A DNA stretch of 64,000 nt, from assembly GCA_003254905.1 (NCBI GenBank), contig QANU01044385.1, positions 305,772-369,771 on the forward strand, read 5' to 3'. Within the stretch, counting starts at the first letter, position 1. Each line of letters starts with the position of its first letter. The position numbers were made by a program, and so were the translations under genes. The notes under the pieces are model-generated. The model saw only the letters and a program-made list of their open reading frames with translations, ran no database searches and was not told the origin of the DNA. Source of the stretch: Nissolia schottii. Taxonomy: Eukaryota; Streptophyta; Magnoliopsida; Fabales; Fabaceae. Shown piece by piece: positions 1-13,298 of this stretch.

Positions 1-2480
1 TGGCTAATTGAAGATATGTGAATAAGTGAAGCTGCACATTTTGAAGGTTTCGAGTCAAGAAGCATAAATTGGCGGCCAGAATTCAAATACAAGTTTATGA
101 CGACGAAGGCGTCAAAAAGCGGTTACGTATCCGTCATATAAATAAGAAGTCTTAGACTTTCATTTCTTTAAGTTTTAGGATTCACACACTTGCATACACT
201 CTGACACACTTGCCCATGCCTCCAATGACACTTCAAAGCAAGAGAAAAACCAAGTACACATTTTGAACTTCACATTTTCCTTTTCTCATTTTTAGAGTAG
301 ACTAGTTTAAACACCTTCCCCCACCCTTTTTCTCAGGATTTCTTCACAATTCTGTTACTCTGATCCTATTTGTAAGGCCTAATTTATGCACTTAAGTTTT
401 TATACACAAGCGTTTGTGCTCATAAATTTGGAACCATAACTTAAACAAATTAAACAAAAACCATAAAACACAATGCTTAATTGTCAAGTTTCTAATAATT
501 TCTCTTCTACTCCTCACTCTAGAATTGGAACTTGAACAAATAATTAAGTAACAAGCAAAAGCCAAACATTGACATTTACAAGAAAATCTATCAAGTTAAT
601 CTTAATATTACTTTGTGATTCAAGTTTCTATACAATTGCTTTTGCACACACCACTTTGGAACTGAAACTTGGAATGAAAATAACCAAGTTACAAAAGTCA
701 GAAATTGACAACTCTAATGCAATATGGCGAGTACATAGCGATAAGAAAATGGATAATACATAATTCTCGTGCACTTTGAATACGTTTCTGAGACTCCACA
801 AGAGGAACCGTTTCAGTTATTCGAATTGAGATCCTGAAACAAGGTAGACTTGTCGATTATTTGTTGTGGACAGTAAAACCAAAAACCACTGAAAACAAGA
901 GACTTGATAAGCTAACCAATTTCAGGATTTGACACACTCGCAAACCATATACACTAATTCGCTAGACATAACGCAACAAAGCCAACATACTACAGTTTCC
1001 TAATTCCCTTCATCCTATGAGATGATTGGTTCGCAGATTTTTTTTTCATTTTCGGGAATATTATTCTCAAAAAAACTTTTTCAAGAATGCATTTTGAAAG
1101 TTTTTATGTTGCAAATTAAATTATTGGAACATTCTTGAGAATCTAATATACTTTTCTAAAAATACCCTAGACAAAATAATATATTTTAGCGATGGATCAT
1201 TGTCAGTGGTGGCCCATTTTGTCACTGGCCAACGGTGGTCCATCATCAACCTACAGTGGTTGGCTGACATCGATTGATGGTGGTTGCTCAACTTTTGACA
1301 GTGGTCGCCTGGTAGTTGTTATGATTGTCAGGTGAATAAAGTTTGAGGTCAATTTAGTCTTTTTACATTTTAAAACATTCAATTTCTATGAAAATCTAAT
1401 ACCCTCATGTGAAAGGTGAGATTAAAAATGGGAAGAAATGTAGAGCTTTTCATTCTTAAGAATTTAACTTGACTAAAAATTTTATTCCAATATGTGAATT
1501 AAACATGGAAATCCTAGATTCTTATGTTCAAATTTTAAAAAATATTGACAAATTCTGCCAACCAAACCTCATCATACTCACCTCGAAGTAAAACAGAAGA
1601 CATAGTCAAAGGTGGTTTCATGGCCGCATCCGATTTGTGTACAAGAAACGATTGGATTATTTCAAGTGACACTAGTAAGCAAACACAATCATTTCTGCTT
1701 TTACTATATATGTATAATTATTATCCACTTTGTCATTGTTTCCCCCTGTCCAAACGCGTCCTCAATCGTTATTAGTCATCAATCATCTAATATTTCTGTA
1801 TAATCTATAATACCTTAATATGCACACTTTAATAAACAATTTATCATAAACCTTGTATAGAATTTAATAATTGAAAGAATTTAATTTTAATACACTACTA
1901 ACTCAATCACTTAAATTTATTAGAAATGATTTATTGACGAGGGACGACTTAATTTATATAAAGTAGTCATAGATTTAAAATTAATTGTCGCCCATGTAAC
2001 AAAAAAGAAACAATAATAACTTTATCGTACATTATTATTTTACGACAAAAAAATATCATTTTATAACAATTACTTAAACATCACACTATAATATTTTAAT
2101 TAGATGATTCATATAATTTTTGTTAAATGAATAACTACAGCTAATTATGTCCCCCTGTTTTTATATTAACACTCTAATTTAACCACCTACTCCTAAGGAG
2201 ATATATATGATGTATCCTAAATATGCGTGCAACAACAAATATGCATTCATAATCTACCTACAATTTGTCTATAGAACAATATTATAAAATTATTATGCCC
2301 TTATATTTTAGTTGTATATAGAATCATAATAATTCATTGCAATAATAGATTAGATATTTACCTTTCTCCTTACTCGTCAGTGATAAGTGTGACATTAATT
2401 CTAGTAAACTTTTGCTTACCCTTGTTTGTAAACTTTTGCTTACCCTTGTAAACTTTTGCTTACCCTTGTTTGTAAAACAC
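1..2480. other. Intergenic, no gene recognised
   Basis: AT-rich sequence with only short chance reading frames. A GGTGG-rich block near 1187-1340 stands out from its AT-rich surroundings and resembles the GC-richer core of plant MITE-like insertions, but I could not define its ends. A short tandem repeat lies at its right edge (separate entry). Confidence 0.6.
2404..2476. repeat. Short tandem repeat, three copies
   Basis: The unit GTAAACTTTTGCTTACCCTT occurs three times. The middle copy lacks the GTTT spacer that follows the first and third copies. This is seen directly in the sequence; no function is suggested. Confidence 0.85.
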
Positions 2481-2918
2481 TTTATATCGATGAAGCTTTT
2501 GACGAATGTAAGATTATTAGCGACGGATTTTAGTTATTTCTTCGAATTATTGATAAATATCACGTTAGTAACACCTTATTAATGTATTACAAAATTTGTC
2601 GAAACATTTGCGAGATAGAGTTATCTATCGAAAATTGGCTTTCAAAAGTAGGCCACTTTTAAAACTGTACCGACGGATAAATCCATCGAATTTTCTTTTA
2701 AAAGTAAAAAAATATTTAATTTTGATAATCTAACTATTAATTCAAAATATAACATATAATATAACTCAATTTTTTTTAAAAAATTGACTCAATTATAAAT
2801 ACTAGTAGCTTAATAAGATATTTAAATATTTCTTTAGTAAATTTAACAAAATCCCTATCTAGCTAGTTGACGATTCTTGATCATTTGTTGGCAGTGTCTC
2901 AGCCTCTCCATATATCTA

Positions 2919-3050
2919 TGCATGTTTTTCTGCCTCAAGGTTATCTATCAGTCTTTCAAGGTGAGTAGTCCTATCTTCAAGGTTTGCTACGTCAATTGGA
3001 GGTGGAGGTGCAACAACAGGTGGAGATAGAGTCCTACTTTTGTCCGCCAT
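2919..3050 (-). pseudogene. Short reading frame inside the CACTA-like region
   Basis: A minus-strand ATG at 3050 opens 44 codons: MADKSRTLSPP, then a proline run, then a charged stretch that looks coiled-coil forming (NLEDRTTHLERLIDNLEAEK). A one-base shift near the stop would extend the helical part by about 25 codons, which suggests a decayed longer gene. I do not recognise the family. An accessory protein of the enclosing transposon is possible, but this is inference. Confidence 0.3.
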
Positions 3051-3052
3051 AT

Positions 3053-3102
3053 CTAAATAATAATAATAATAATAACAACAACAATAATAATAATAATAAA
3101 CA
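3053..3102. repeat. AAT/AAC microsatellite
   Basis: A run of AAT triplets broken by a few AAC triplets, directly upstream (minus-strand sense) of the short MADKS reading frame. Confidence 0.85.
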
Positions 3103-3261
3103 CAAGTTAAAAACCAACCTTCAAATCACAATCACAAATTAGAAACCCTAATCCTCCAAATTAGAAACCCTAAACAGTCATAAGTTAGAAACCCTAACCC
3201 CCCAAATCAGAACCTAACCCCTAAATCAAGGTGACACACATCAAAACGTCGTTAATTTCAG

Positions 3262-4738
3262 TGCGCGATCAAATAATAATTTAAAAATTAAATTAACCCC
3301 AAAAATGTAGTACAAGGGCTAACCTAGGTCGTCTCTAAAGAAGCAATTTCCAAGCCAATTATAATTACAATTAAAAGGAGGGTTTTGATTGATGAATATA
3401 AATAAAAAGAAACCAAAATGACAGTAAATTAACAATGATAAAAAAAAGCAATATCCTGCATATGACTTTTCTAGATCAATGATTAATTGTCATTGGTTCC
3501 TAATTAATTATCCATAAGAGGGGATGTTGTTTATTAGTTGAAATCTCTAACTAATATGCAATTCACTTAAGAGACTACGATCGTCAATCCCCTAGGCATT
3601 TATTAATACAGGAATTAAAACTAAGATCTCAGCATTTAAAACCCATATCAATTGTGTCCCAATTGCACAACCTAATTAAATCTAATTAGTTCCCCAAAAA
3701 GTTCCCAAATCCTAAATCAATAAATCCTACAATCGTCAAGATCTATCAAACTAGAATTAACCCTAACCAATAACATGCAATCGCTATATTATTAATCACA
3801 AGCAGAACAAATCATGAATAAACATTAAGCACAAGACCTCGAATTAATCCTAATCTAAAGTTATCGCATGCGAGATATTAAGAAACTACTCCTCCATGGG
3901 TGGAGAATAAAAACTCATAATAAATAAAAATAATAAGAGAGTAGAAAATAATGGAGAATTAAAATAAAAAAAACTTGAAAACAATAACGGACGGAATTCG
4001 CAAATGGTTGGGAGCTTGCGTTGTCAATGTGAACGCTCCAACAATCCTTGAATAACTAAGCACTACTAACATAAACCCAAAGTGCATAAAATAAAAGGAA
4101 AAGTGCAGAAAATAAAAGTGGATGTTGAGTATGAAGTTGTGTCCAAGTTCTTGAGAGAGGATATCTATCTGTAGAGGATTGACCTAAAGTGGGAGTAAAT
4201 CTCGCACTTTCAGCACAACGGTCAGTAAAATCGCGATAATTTCGGTTGCAGATATCGGATTGAGGTGATTAAAATCTCCAATTAAAGCTAAGAGATAGAT
4301 CTACAACTTTGTAGTTGAGATCAAATCGAGATTCAATCTACATCCTGGTGCAAAATCCGTGGCAAAGTCAGCGTTAAAAATACTCAGCAAATCTTTGACC
4401 AAATCTTTTTGAATTTGAATTAAATCTTGCATTTATTGGTCTCAATCTTCTCTTTAGGTCTCTTCTTTAAAATTTATATCTTATCAAATCTCCTTCAAAT
4501 TTTCAATGATCCTCTTGACAATTTATTTTCTGCAATTAAAATAGAAAACTAAAAAAGAACAAAAGAAATCTACACATTAAATTCTAAGATAAAGTAGTGC
4601 TTAAAATTGCATTTTTCTCAATTTCTCACAAAAGAGGATAATGTGCAAAACATATTAATTAAGCTTTAAAATTACACATTTTTAGTATACAATGTTCAAT
4701 TATAGAATATTAAAATAGGGTACAAACTCCACCTATCA
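3262..4738 (-). mobile_element. Athila-type Ty3/gypsy 3' LTR (relic)
   Basis: Read on the minus strand, a polypurine tract (GTGTGGGGTAAT, near 4739-4752) is followed at once by TGATAGGTGGAGTTTGTACC, a typical LTR start of plant Athila-type elements. The proposed end is GATCGCGCA at 3262, giving about 1.48 kb with TG...CA termini. The module AACTACAAAGTTGTA, a short spacer and ATCTATCTCTTA near 4290-4325 recurs on the other strand at 20170-20200. The start is well supported and the end is inferred. Confidence 0.55.
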
Positions 4739-4752
4739 ATTACCCCACACTT

Positions 4753-6313
4753 GAACAATTGCATGTCCTCATGCAAGGAACTAAGAACAAAAGCAAACTA
4801 AAAACAAAAAACAAATAAAGAAAAATCTTTTTGGTGCGGCGACCCTATTTACATCCCCCTACAAAGCCACGAAACTCAGGGAGACACTTAAGCCGACTCA
4901 CTAATTACCAGACAACTGTGCAAAATACGTGACAATCCAAAAATAAAAGTACATTTAGACAAGAGATGATATCACTGTGCATTACAACTAATTTTCTTGG
5001 CATATCAATCATAAGCAAAGAATAAGTCAAGGCATGTTAAAATCATTTGGGCCTCACAGGTTAGTGTGTGTCACTCGTCACTCAAAGTGTATAGGTTCAT
5101 CCAATGCCCTCTCAAACACTACACTAGAGTCGCCTCCATATGCTTGACTTTCTTCTAAGCATCACGGATCACCAAATATATATGACATGCATCAAGAGGG
5201 CTTTTTAAGGTTGTAATGAGGTCAAGGTTAAGGTGGGATATCATATGGCTAGTGAGCTAAAGCCTGAGACTTAGTAGAATTCATGGCATATGTGCTTAAC
5301 CAACGATGCAAGGACCTTGATCTCCACTAGCTTCTCTTGTTCTCCAATTAGCCTGATGACAAATTCCCAAACACTTTTATTCACTTTTTTTTCATTTTTT
5401 TAATACTTTTTCACACTTCTTGAAAATCTTGCTACCACTTACCCATTAGCTCAGGAGAGAATTTCTGTCGGTGCACCTAATTGGTTTTTTTTTTTTTTTG
5501 CAGATTAGTTACCTCAATTTTTTTTCATGGGCACTTTTATAGATTTTCCAACGAATAGGAGTAAATGCGGTTGCTCTCCCCCTACTTTGAATGTTACATG
5601 TCCTCATGTAACCCCACACTTGTTGCTTAGCACATATAAACAAATGTACCACAATTCTCCTAAGCCCTAAAGCCAGGTGTATCATGGTTTTTCTTAGTTT
5701 ATCAGCTTGTATTGTGCTAATTATTCAATAAAAGGCTACAAGGCTCAAAGGGACTAACAAGAGTCAAATATTCAAGGTATGCTCATATGGATATGTAAGC
5801 TAAATACACAAGGAATGCCTCAATCATATCACATGTCATATACAAAGGTAAAAGTGCAATGTAGAGAATCAGACAAGTTCTAGACTTGAATACTAGTGCG
5901 TGTACACATAACAAAGAAAGGAATGACATGTAGTGTTGCCATCCGATAAACGGCTCAAAAGCTTACCAGGTAATATCATCCAATTAATTAAAACATGCTA
6001 GGATTTATAAAATGCTCCATCAAACATAATGCCATCAATAATCAAACACAACATTGCACATTGCACAAATCAATCATCAATTAGTCTAAATTATCCCTTA
6101 TTCATGAATTTCCACAATTATTTCACAGTTAAAACTATTATCTTAAACAAATAAAACTTTCCCACCCCACACTTAAATAAGTGTACTGGCCTCGGTGCAC
6201 AAAACAGGGCAAGAAAAAAAAAAAGAAGAAGTAAAACAAATAAATAAGAGAAAAGGAAAGAAAAACTCACAAACGATGGGTTGTCTCCCACTCAGCACTT
6301 TTGTTTAATGTCC
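4753..6313 (-). mobile_element. Non-coding internal region of the Athila-type relic
   Basis: No coding frame is seen. The paired phrases CCCCACACTT and CATGTCCTCATG occur at both 4744-4775 and 5595-5625, a pattern I associate with the spacer between pol and the 3' LTR of Athila-group elements. Its position between the protease relic and the LTR fits that reading. Confidence 0.4.
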
Positions 6314-7058
6314 TTAAGTTGGACGGATGACGGCCGTCTCATGGAGGATCATGTGTCGCTCTGTCACCTTCTTCCAGCCTACAATATTGTCGTGAGCACG
6401 AACATTTTTGTCTACGAAGCTCGAGTGGGGAGGAGAAGAGTTAACAATAGAGTCTCCCCACCCTATCTTGCCCGCTCCAGGATCTCTCTTCAATCCAGTA
6501 GTCGATGAGAATAATGAGTTGTACGCTACCCAAGTGGTTATGTGCACTTGACATACCTTACGTTTCTTTTTTTGATCAATCTCGGTATCAAAAATACTGA
6601 ATAGAGCCCGCTCGCCCCCAAACTCCATGGAGAGCGTACCAAGATGGACATCAATTTTTGTGCGAGATGTCTTGAGGAAAGGTCTCCCCAAGATTAGCGG
6701 AGTGTGGTCCCATTTTTCTTCATTTTCCATCAGGAGGACATAAAAGTCAGTTGAAATATTAATCCTTGCACTCGCACTAACACATCCTCAACATCCCCGC
6801 AGGTCTAACCGTGCGTCGATCGACCAATTGAATAACAAGTTGAGTAGGTAGCAAGGGGCCCAGCCTAATGGAGTTATAAACGGAGAGGGGCATGACGTTT
6901 ATGGCAGCACCTAGATCAACCAAGGCATTTTCAAAAGTGGTTGTCCCTATCTCGCAATTGATGGCGAACACCCCTGGATCAAAGCATTTCTCAGGCATTA
7001 ATTGGGTTATCGTAGAGACATTCCAGAGATAATACACCTGTTCACACTTTGCCATCAA
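6314..7058 (-). pseudogene. Athila-type retroelement protease domain, broken
   Basis: Two minus-strand frames together cover a retropepsin-like domain. The first (7058-6777) has the active-site region VDLGAAINVMP followed by IQLVDR. The second (6730-6314) starts in the flap-to-helix part with PLILGRPFLKTSRTKIDV and LGTLSMEFG. A frame change with about 50 bases lies between them, and stops or unrelated sequence follow, so no active protein can be made. DLGA in place of D-T/S-G is usual for Athila-type proteases. It reads toward the LTR at 4738-3262, consistent with one element. Confidence 0.7.
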
Positions 7059-7740
7059 AACTTATATCAAAATTGAACCCTAATTAACAACAATGCTCCA
7101 CAACAATAATTTCATCTAGAACTTTAGGACAATACAGTGAAAATAAACAAAGCATGAGTAAAAAAAAATGAAGATGTCAATACTTAATAGCGAGTAGTGA
7201 CAAGCCGCAACAAGAGCTCGAGGTGTAGTGAGGTGAGACATAACACAAAGGTGAGGTAGGAGGACGATGGCGAAGCGAAGGGGTTGGAGGTAAGGCACAA
7301 TGCAAAGGTGAGGCGAGAGGATGACGACAAGGCATGGTAGTGGTGAATCAGTAGAGAGAGAGAGTGTGTGCGTGTGTGTAAAGAAAGAGAGTGGGGCGCA
7401 ATGAAGGAAAGAAGAAATGAGGGAGCTATGTCTTCATAATCTAATGGTACCGACGAATTTTGCATCCAAATCCACGGTTACCAAATTTTAATGAAACGTC
7501 ACATTTCAAGAACACAATAATTTGTTCCCAATGCGAAATTTCAAAAACTGGTGGATTTTGTGGTCAAAATCCGTCAGTAATACAAGAAATAAAAAAAATT
7601 TAAATTCCTGGCGAAAAATACCCATCGATATGTGGATGAATAAGATAACTAACAGTTCTTCACCCAGGTTTTCGTCAAATTTGGCCATTCAAAGCCGTCA
7701 GAACTTGCAATGGAAAGTATTTGCCGGTATAGGATAATTA
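7059..7740. other. Right flank inside the CACTA-like element
   Basis: No gene. The stretch 7190-7380 is rich in GAGGTGAGG-type motifs and imperfect internal repeats. From 7450 to 7740 short ATCCGTC/CGACGAA motifs resemble CACTA subterminal repeats. Confidence 0.4.
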
Positions 7741-9521
7741 ATTTTCTTGTAGTGCGGATTTATTTTTAATTAGAGATGTTTCCTAGGATTTATAATCAGT
7801 AACCAATAACGACTTCGACTAATTGCTTCAAGATTTCACTTTAGAGAATTATAGCAAATTTCTCTTTCGAGTTTTAAAATTAAGAGTAGCGAGACAAAAT
7901 TTTATCGTTTTAACACAAGTTTGAGTCGATACAACACAATCTTGACCAACAATCTGCATGATTACAAATTAAAGTCTAAAAGGTGGGCAATGGTAATTGA
8001 CTTCAATTATTGGATTAAAATTGATATAAGTAGCTAGATAGGAAGGTTTGATCAAACGGGGGAGCCATTGCTTAGTCGTTATCCTCATACTCCGTATTTA
8101 TCTAGCTCATTCTTTCTTATAATACAATAAAAAGAAAGTGAAATGAAACAAAGCAAAACAAAAGGAAGCAAGAAAAAAAAAGTTGGAATGACTCTAAGTC
8201 CTCAATACTCTTGAGCTTTAGCATAACTTTTGAGCGTGAGAGTGTTTACAATGACAATTTTCCACCCCTAAATCTATTCGCTTTTCTTATTGCATGTTTG
8301 TCAAGTGTTTTTATCGGTTATTTTCCTCTAAAATAATCTTTCCAAACTGCTCCTTTTGGTTCCAAATTTGTATAACCTCCTCTTTGTGCACAAATTGGAA
8401 TGAAACTTTGATCTAAGACTTCCGCTTAAGAACTTGTCGACATATGAGTATAGCGTTGTTCGACCTTTACCTTATTTTAGCTTTAGTAGGAAACCTTGAC
8501 TCTTCACTTGACCCAATCTTTGCTACCGTCGACAGTGCCCACCTTATAATTCACCATTTCCACATTATTCCTCCATTTGATATTTGATCATTTGGGTCCA
8601 ATGACTCTTCACTTGTCGATACTATGTTCTCCAACTCATCGTTTGTCGATGGCTTACTATAACAAGAGGTTATTTATATGCTAAGTGTGTAAAATATGTC
8701 TATTGTCAACCAATCATATAACATTGTAGGTTGAACTTTAAGATTAAAGGTCCGTTTTGGTTCCTAATAAAAAAAAAAAGTTCTCGTTAATCTGTTATTT
8801 TTAAACTTGAGTTGAATTGGTCTCTTTGTGCTTAGTAACACTTTTTAAATGTAATTAAATGCATTTTTAAATGTAATTTCTTTTACAATCTTGATGTTAG
8901 AGTGTAATTAAATACATAAATGACATTATTGTCACTTTTTCTATTTCCTTACCCTTCTAAACAAACTCATATCTTATACGATGTGTCAATCGGACTCATC
9001 ACTCTTTTCTTCTTTATATTGTGCTTATGCCACTTTAAATAGTACAAAAATCGTTTCCCCCAAAGGAAAAACGTGATTCCCAGGTCCTAAATATCAGTTA
9101 CATGATGCTTGATACGTACGTAGAAATAGGATTTGAGTCCACACGATCTTTGATTAGATCACTCTTTCTTGACTACACTCACTAACGAAAAGGACACCAA
9201 ATATAAAACACCAAAAGAAGACATAGGGCACTTTCTTATTTGTTAAATTATTGGACTATAAACTCAAACAAAATAAGATGACACCACCACCTATTGATTT
9301 CAATCGCAAGTGGTAGTCAAATCACATATCGTGTTCCCACCCGACGTTATACATTGGAGTGGTGTTGTATGAATTTATTTAATGTATAATATTGTATTGA
9401 TTTATTATTTAATTATTATTGAATGAAATTTTAATAGTTCTCATATTTTAATAAAATGATTTAATGATAAATAAGGTGTGAATTGATAATGTTTTTCTTA
9501 ATAAAAGAGTATCAATATCAT

Positions 9522-9546
9522 TTATATATATATATATATATATATT
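9522..9546. repeat. AT microsatellite
   Basis: An uninterrupted run of about 25 alternating A and T bases. Confidence 0.9.
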
Positions 9547-12069
9547 ACGTTAAATGACCAGCTTTTGCTCTTTCATGGGGCAGTCTATACAGTGAAGATA
9601 CTTTGAAGTGCTTTCTAGGAAGATTCGCTGCAAAGCCATCGAGTGCGTTACATATGGAAAATCCAAGTAATAAATAATTAGAATTTCATAGTTTTTTCAA
9701 ACATTAATATGTCATTATTTTTGTTTGACTCGATGATTATGGACATGATATATTTAAAGGCTATAGAAGAAAACTGATGGTGTTCACATGCCACATATGG
9801 AACTTCTATATCATGTGAAAATCAGCTGAATAAAATATAGAGTTTAATCATAATGTATTGTCATTAAATTTAATTATGTATTGACACATAAAAAAATGGT
9901 TTTACATTTATTATTTTAAAAGTTTCACAAGCAATATTTTATAATTTAATAATAGTATTAATTTTTTTTACATAGTACATAACAATTAAATTCTAAAATA
10001 TATTATAAAGTATTGGATATTTTTTTGGTTTTGAAAATAAAGTTCAATTTCTATATATATAATATTAATATAAAAATTTATATTAATATTAAATAATGTT
10101 CTATTGTATATGAATTAAGTTTTGCTATAATGTTGCCATAATTTACAATTTTTACTCAATCATTCAATTATTTAGCGCTACAATAATAAAAGTGTTTGAT
10201 TATTACCATAATTATGCAAAAAGTTACACACACGTGCGTATTATTCGATGACCATATAAAATTATTTGTATTAATAGAGTATCAATATTAGCTTTTATGT
10301 TATTTATTGAATTTATATGATCATTACTATCTTAGTTTAATTCATTACATAAAATATCAATATAAAGTTAAATATATTCCGTAACTATAATTAAATATAT
10401 TCCGTAACTATAAAGAGCGTCAAAATTATTAATAACAATGACTAAATTTTGAAGAATAATTTTCCATCAACTTTTCTTTTTGAAGAATAATTTAATTAGA
10501 ATACTCTTTCTATCTAGTTATGGTTATATTAAATGTTTTGAACATTTTTCCTTTAACAATGCCTTGGGCTCGATTTTATAAGTAGAGAAAACTATCATTA
10601 GATGAGATTCACATGTCATTTTAGCTTAAATTTAATTAGTTGATGCTCAATGAATTTCAAAAATTTATAATTTAGACAAAATTAAGTTACAATTCTATAT
10701 ATATATATATATGTTATTTGTATAATTTTAACCAATCTCCAACTTTTTTTTCAGAAAAAAATTAAATAATCACTACTATTTCTCCGCATATTCAAATAAG
10801 CCCTCCTTAAAAATTATTTTTAGTGTGTGAACCCCACAAATAATAGTAGATATTAATTTATTGTGCAAAGAAGATTAGTGTGATGGTGTAGCTTTCTAAT
10901 TTTATTTTCTTAAATTCGTTAGAAATAATCACTTATGCTATATTATTGTAGATTCAAATTATAAACATAAAAATTCAAACAAATGTGATCGTCAATGATT
11001 TTACGTTTATAATAAGATCTCCATGATTTTTATTGACAGATATGGATAAGTTAAATTTTATTATAATTATTATTGAAATATAAAACCAACAAAGAGTTGT
11101 AACTTAATTTGCGGTTAGCAGAATTGAAGTCCCGATTCATTGTGACGTGTCATTATATATTCATTCGCGTCGAACTTCCCGTAGCAGGAATTATATATTC
11201 ACCAGAATTTCATTTTTATGGAAAAAAATAATTCCGTAGTCAACTTTCAGATAAAATATATAACCAAGTTGTATTCTCTTATATGTTACTTACACTTCAA
11301 CATAATTGAAATTCAATAACAATTTTTTTTTATAAAAATGTTTCTAATTGAAATTCAATAGCATTTTTTTTAATAAAAATGTTACTAAATTATGAAAAAG
11401 TGTTGTTATGAATTACTTATTGTACATTCATATCCTATTTGGTATCTAAATTTGTGGTTGGTGAAACTATGCATAATTATTGGACTTGTGCTGTGGCTGC
11501 CGTTGGCGTTGTCTTTTATACGGAGTATGTCTTCAGTCTTAAGTCTGAGTTGATTTTTGTTTGCTTTGTTAGAGGATAACATTACTCATGGTCTCCTTTG
11601 TTGGTTTTGTTGTGACCTTTGTTCTTAGATCATGGTGCCTTAATAGTGTAGCTTGAAAATTCTGTTTTTTTTTTTAAAAAAAAAATTTAATCCTATTAAA
11701 TTTTTTCTTGGTAGGTGGTTTTAATGAGCCTGGACCTATATGAATAATAGAATATTATTAAGTTTTGGTGGCTTTATTTACTCGCTTACTCTTTTAAATT
11801 TGAGTCTTAATTATTGGAATTAATCAGAATTTTATTTTACATTAAATATTTTATTACTAAAGAATTTTCTATCAAAATGTTGCCAAACATTTGACCACAT
11901 TTTGCTATATTTTGCTATACTATGTACTGTCAACATTTATTATACATGTATAACATTTATCATACTTTTCGCAACAGTTTTGGTACATGTACTTTCGGTA
12001 ACATTTTATAAGGTGTTAGTAATTTATTAATGTTGATAGTGCTAATAGAGTTTCATTTCATGCAAAGAC

Positions 12070-12173
12070 GTTGATTAAATTTTATCACTTAAGGAAATAC
12101 ATGATAATTAGACTCATTACAGTTGATTAAATTTTATCACTTAAGTAAATACATGATAATTAGACTCGTTACT
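12070..12173. repeat. 52-bp tandem duplication
   Basis: Two adjacent 52-base copies beginning GTTGATTAAATTTTATCACT that differ at only a few positions. They look like a fairly recent slippage or unequal-exchange event in AT-rich DNA. Confidence 0.9.
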
Positions 12174-13027
12174 TTAAAAATGTTTTTTTAGTTATGTATA
12201 TAGAAAATTTTGATTAACTCACTATTTTTTTTTATTAACTTTGATTAAATTACTATTGTATAAAACTTAACTTGATATAGTTCAATCCACTTGACGCGTG
12301 TACACGTCTTTTTATCTATAATTATAATGTGTACAAAATCTACAATTCTCCAAGAAAATATACAAGGAAGAAAAAAAAATAACATTTCTCACTTTCCTCC
12401 TCCCTATCCCTTCCAAATAAAAAAAGAAATGAAATGTTATATGAAGGAAGAATCTGACTTGGCGGTAGTAAAAAAAAGTCAAATAATCAAACCATAACTT
12501 ACTAATCTCTCTAATTAAACTTGTAATTTTTCTCCCCCAATTATTAATCAAAAATGCTATTTGTATGCATTAAATATAGCCACTTAATAACCACTTGAGA
12601 GAGAAATAAATATTACAAAACAAATAAACAAACATTACGCAATAGAGAAACACACGTTGTCATTGAATATTTCTGTGTACTTGTGCACGCGTTATTTTAA
12701 TGTTATTACAAAACAGAAAAACATGCATTGTCATTGAGCATTTATATATGCCCGTGCATGCATTATTTAATATAATCTGTTTTCTTTGTTTAACAATAAT
12801 TGTATTTTTATTATCTAGTGTTTGTTTTTCTATAATGTTGGTTTATTTGGTGAATGTTGTTAAATGACTACTTTTTTATGTGTAGAAATAGTAGGATTGA
12901 TTATTAATCCTTAATTATACCAGTGTGTTGATTAATACCCAGTGAAATCTCCGCTGTCCAAACGCGTCACAGTGAGGAATGTTCACAACATTCCCATATT
13001 CTCAGCATAGAATCCACCACCACCACC

Positions 13028-13039
13028 ATATATATATAT
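13028..13039 (+). promoter_or_regulatory. Candidate TATA element of the DUF3475/DUF668 gene
   Basis: A TATATATATATA run followed by a short TG repeat lies about 260 bases before the start codon. The leader between them has a C-rich first half and a GA-rich tract (13165-13215), a common layout in plant 5' leaders. The site is inferred from sequence only. Confidence 0.35.
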
Positions 13040-13298
13040 GTGTGTGTGTGTTTGTGGCCAACACAACACATCAACATTCTCACCCCACAAACCCCTTCCA
13101 TTCCCCAAAACCAGTCAACAGTCAACACACACAATTCACCCCATAAAAACAAAATAGCAAAGTTGTGAAAACAAAGAAAGGAAACATAGAAAGAAAGAAA
13201 GGAAGAAAAAAACAAAGCAATTTTTGGAAAGTAATCTATATTATTCTTGTTCAAAGAATTCAGCATCATCATCGTCCAGAAGAAAACCTATAACCGCC

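Larger units (their letters stand above)
2490..7754. mobile_element. CACTA-like DNA transposon relic enclosing other repeats
   Basis: The right end reads ATTTTCTTGTAGTG at 7741-7754, the reverse complement of CACTACAAGAAAAT, the usual CACTA (En/Spm) terminus of dicots. Short motifs of the CCGACGGAT and ATCCGTC type recur at 2520-2700 and 7450-7700, as expected for subterminal transposase-binding repeats. I could not find an intact left terminus or a flanking 3-bp duplication, so the left limit is only where the subterminal-like motifs begin. No transposase ORF is intact. An Athila-type relic occupies much of the interior. Confidence 0.5.
7755..12960. other. Long AT-rich intergenic region, no gene recognised
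   Basis: About 5.2 kb with no convincing reading frame or spliced coding pattern. It holds an AT dinucleotide run at 9522-9546, a shorter one near 10698-10712, a 52-bp tandem duplication at 12070 and an approximate 45-bp duplication around 11303-11387. The stretch just before 12960 is the distal promoter side of the DUF3475/DUF668 gene. Confidence 0.6.

Noticed and set aside
3138..3205. Interstitial telomere sequence
   Set aside because: AAACCCTAA occurs three times but within a longer repeated phrase (TTAGAAACCCTAA plus unrelated bases) and not as a tandem array.
6281..6508. Plus-strand 75-codon frame over the Athila protease relic
   Set aside because: Shadow of the minus-strand retroelement protein.
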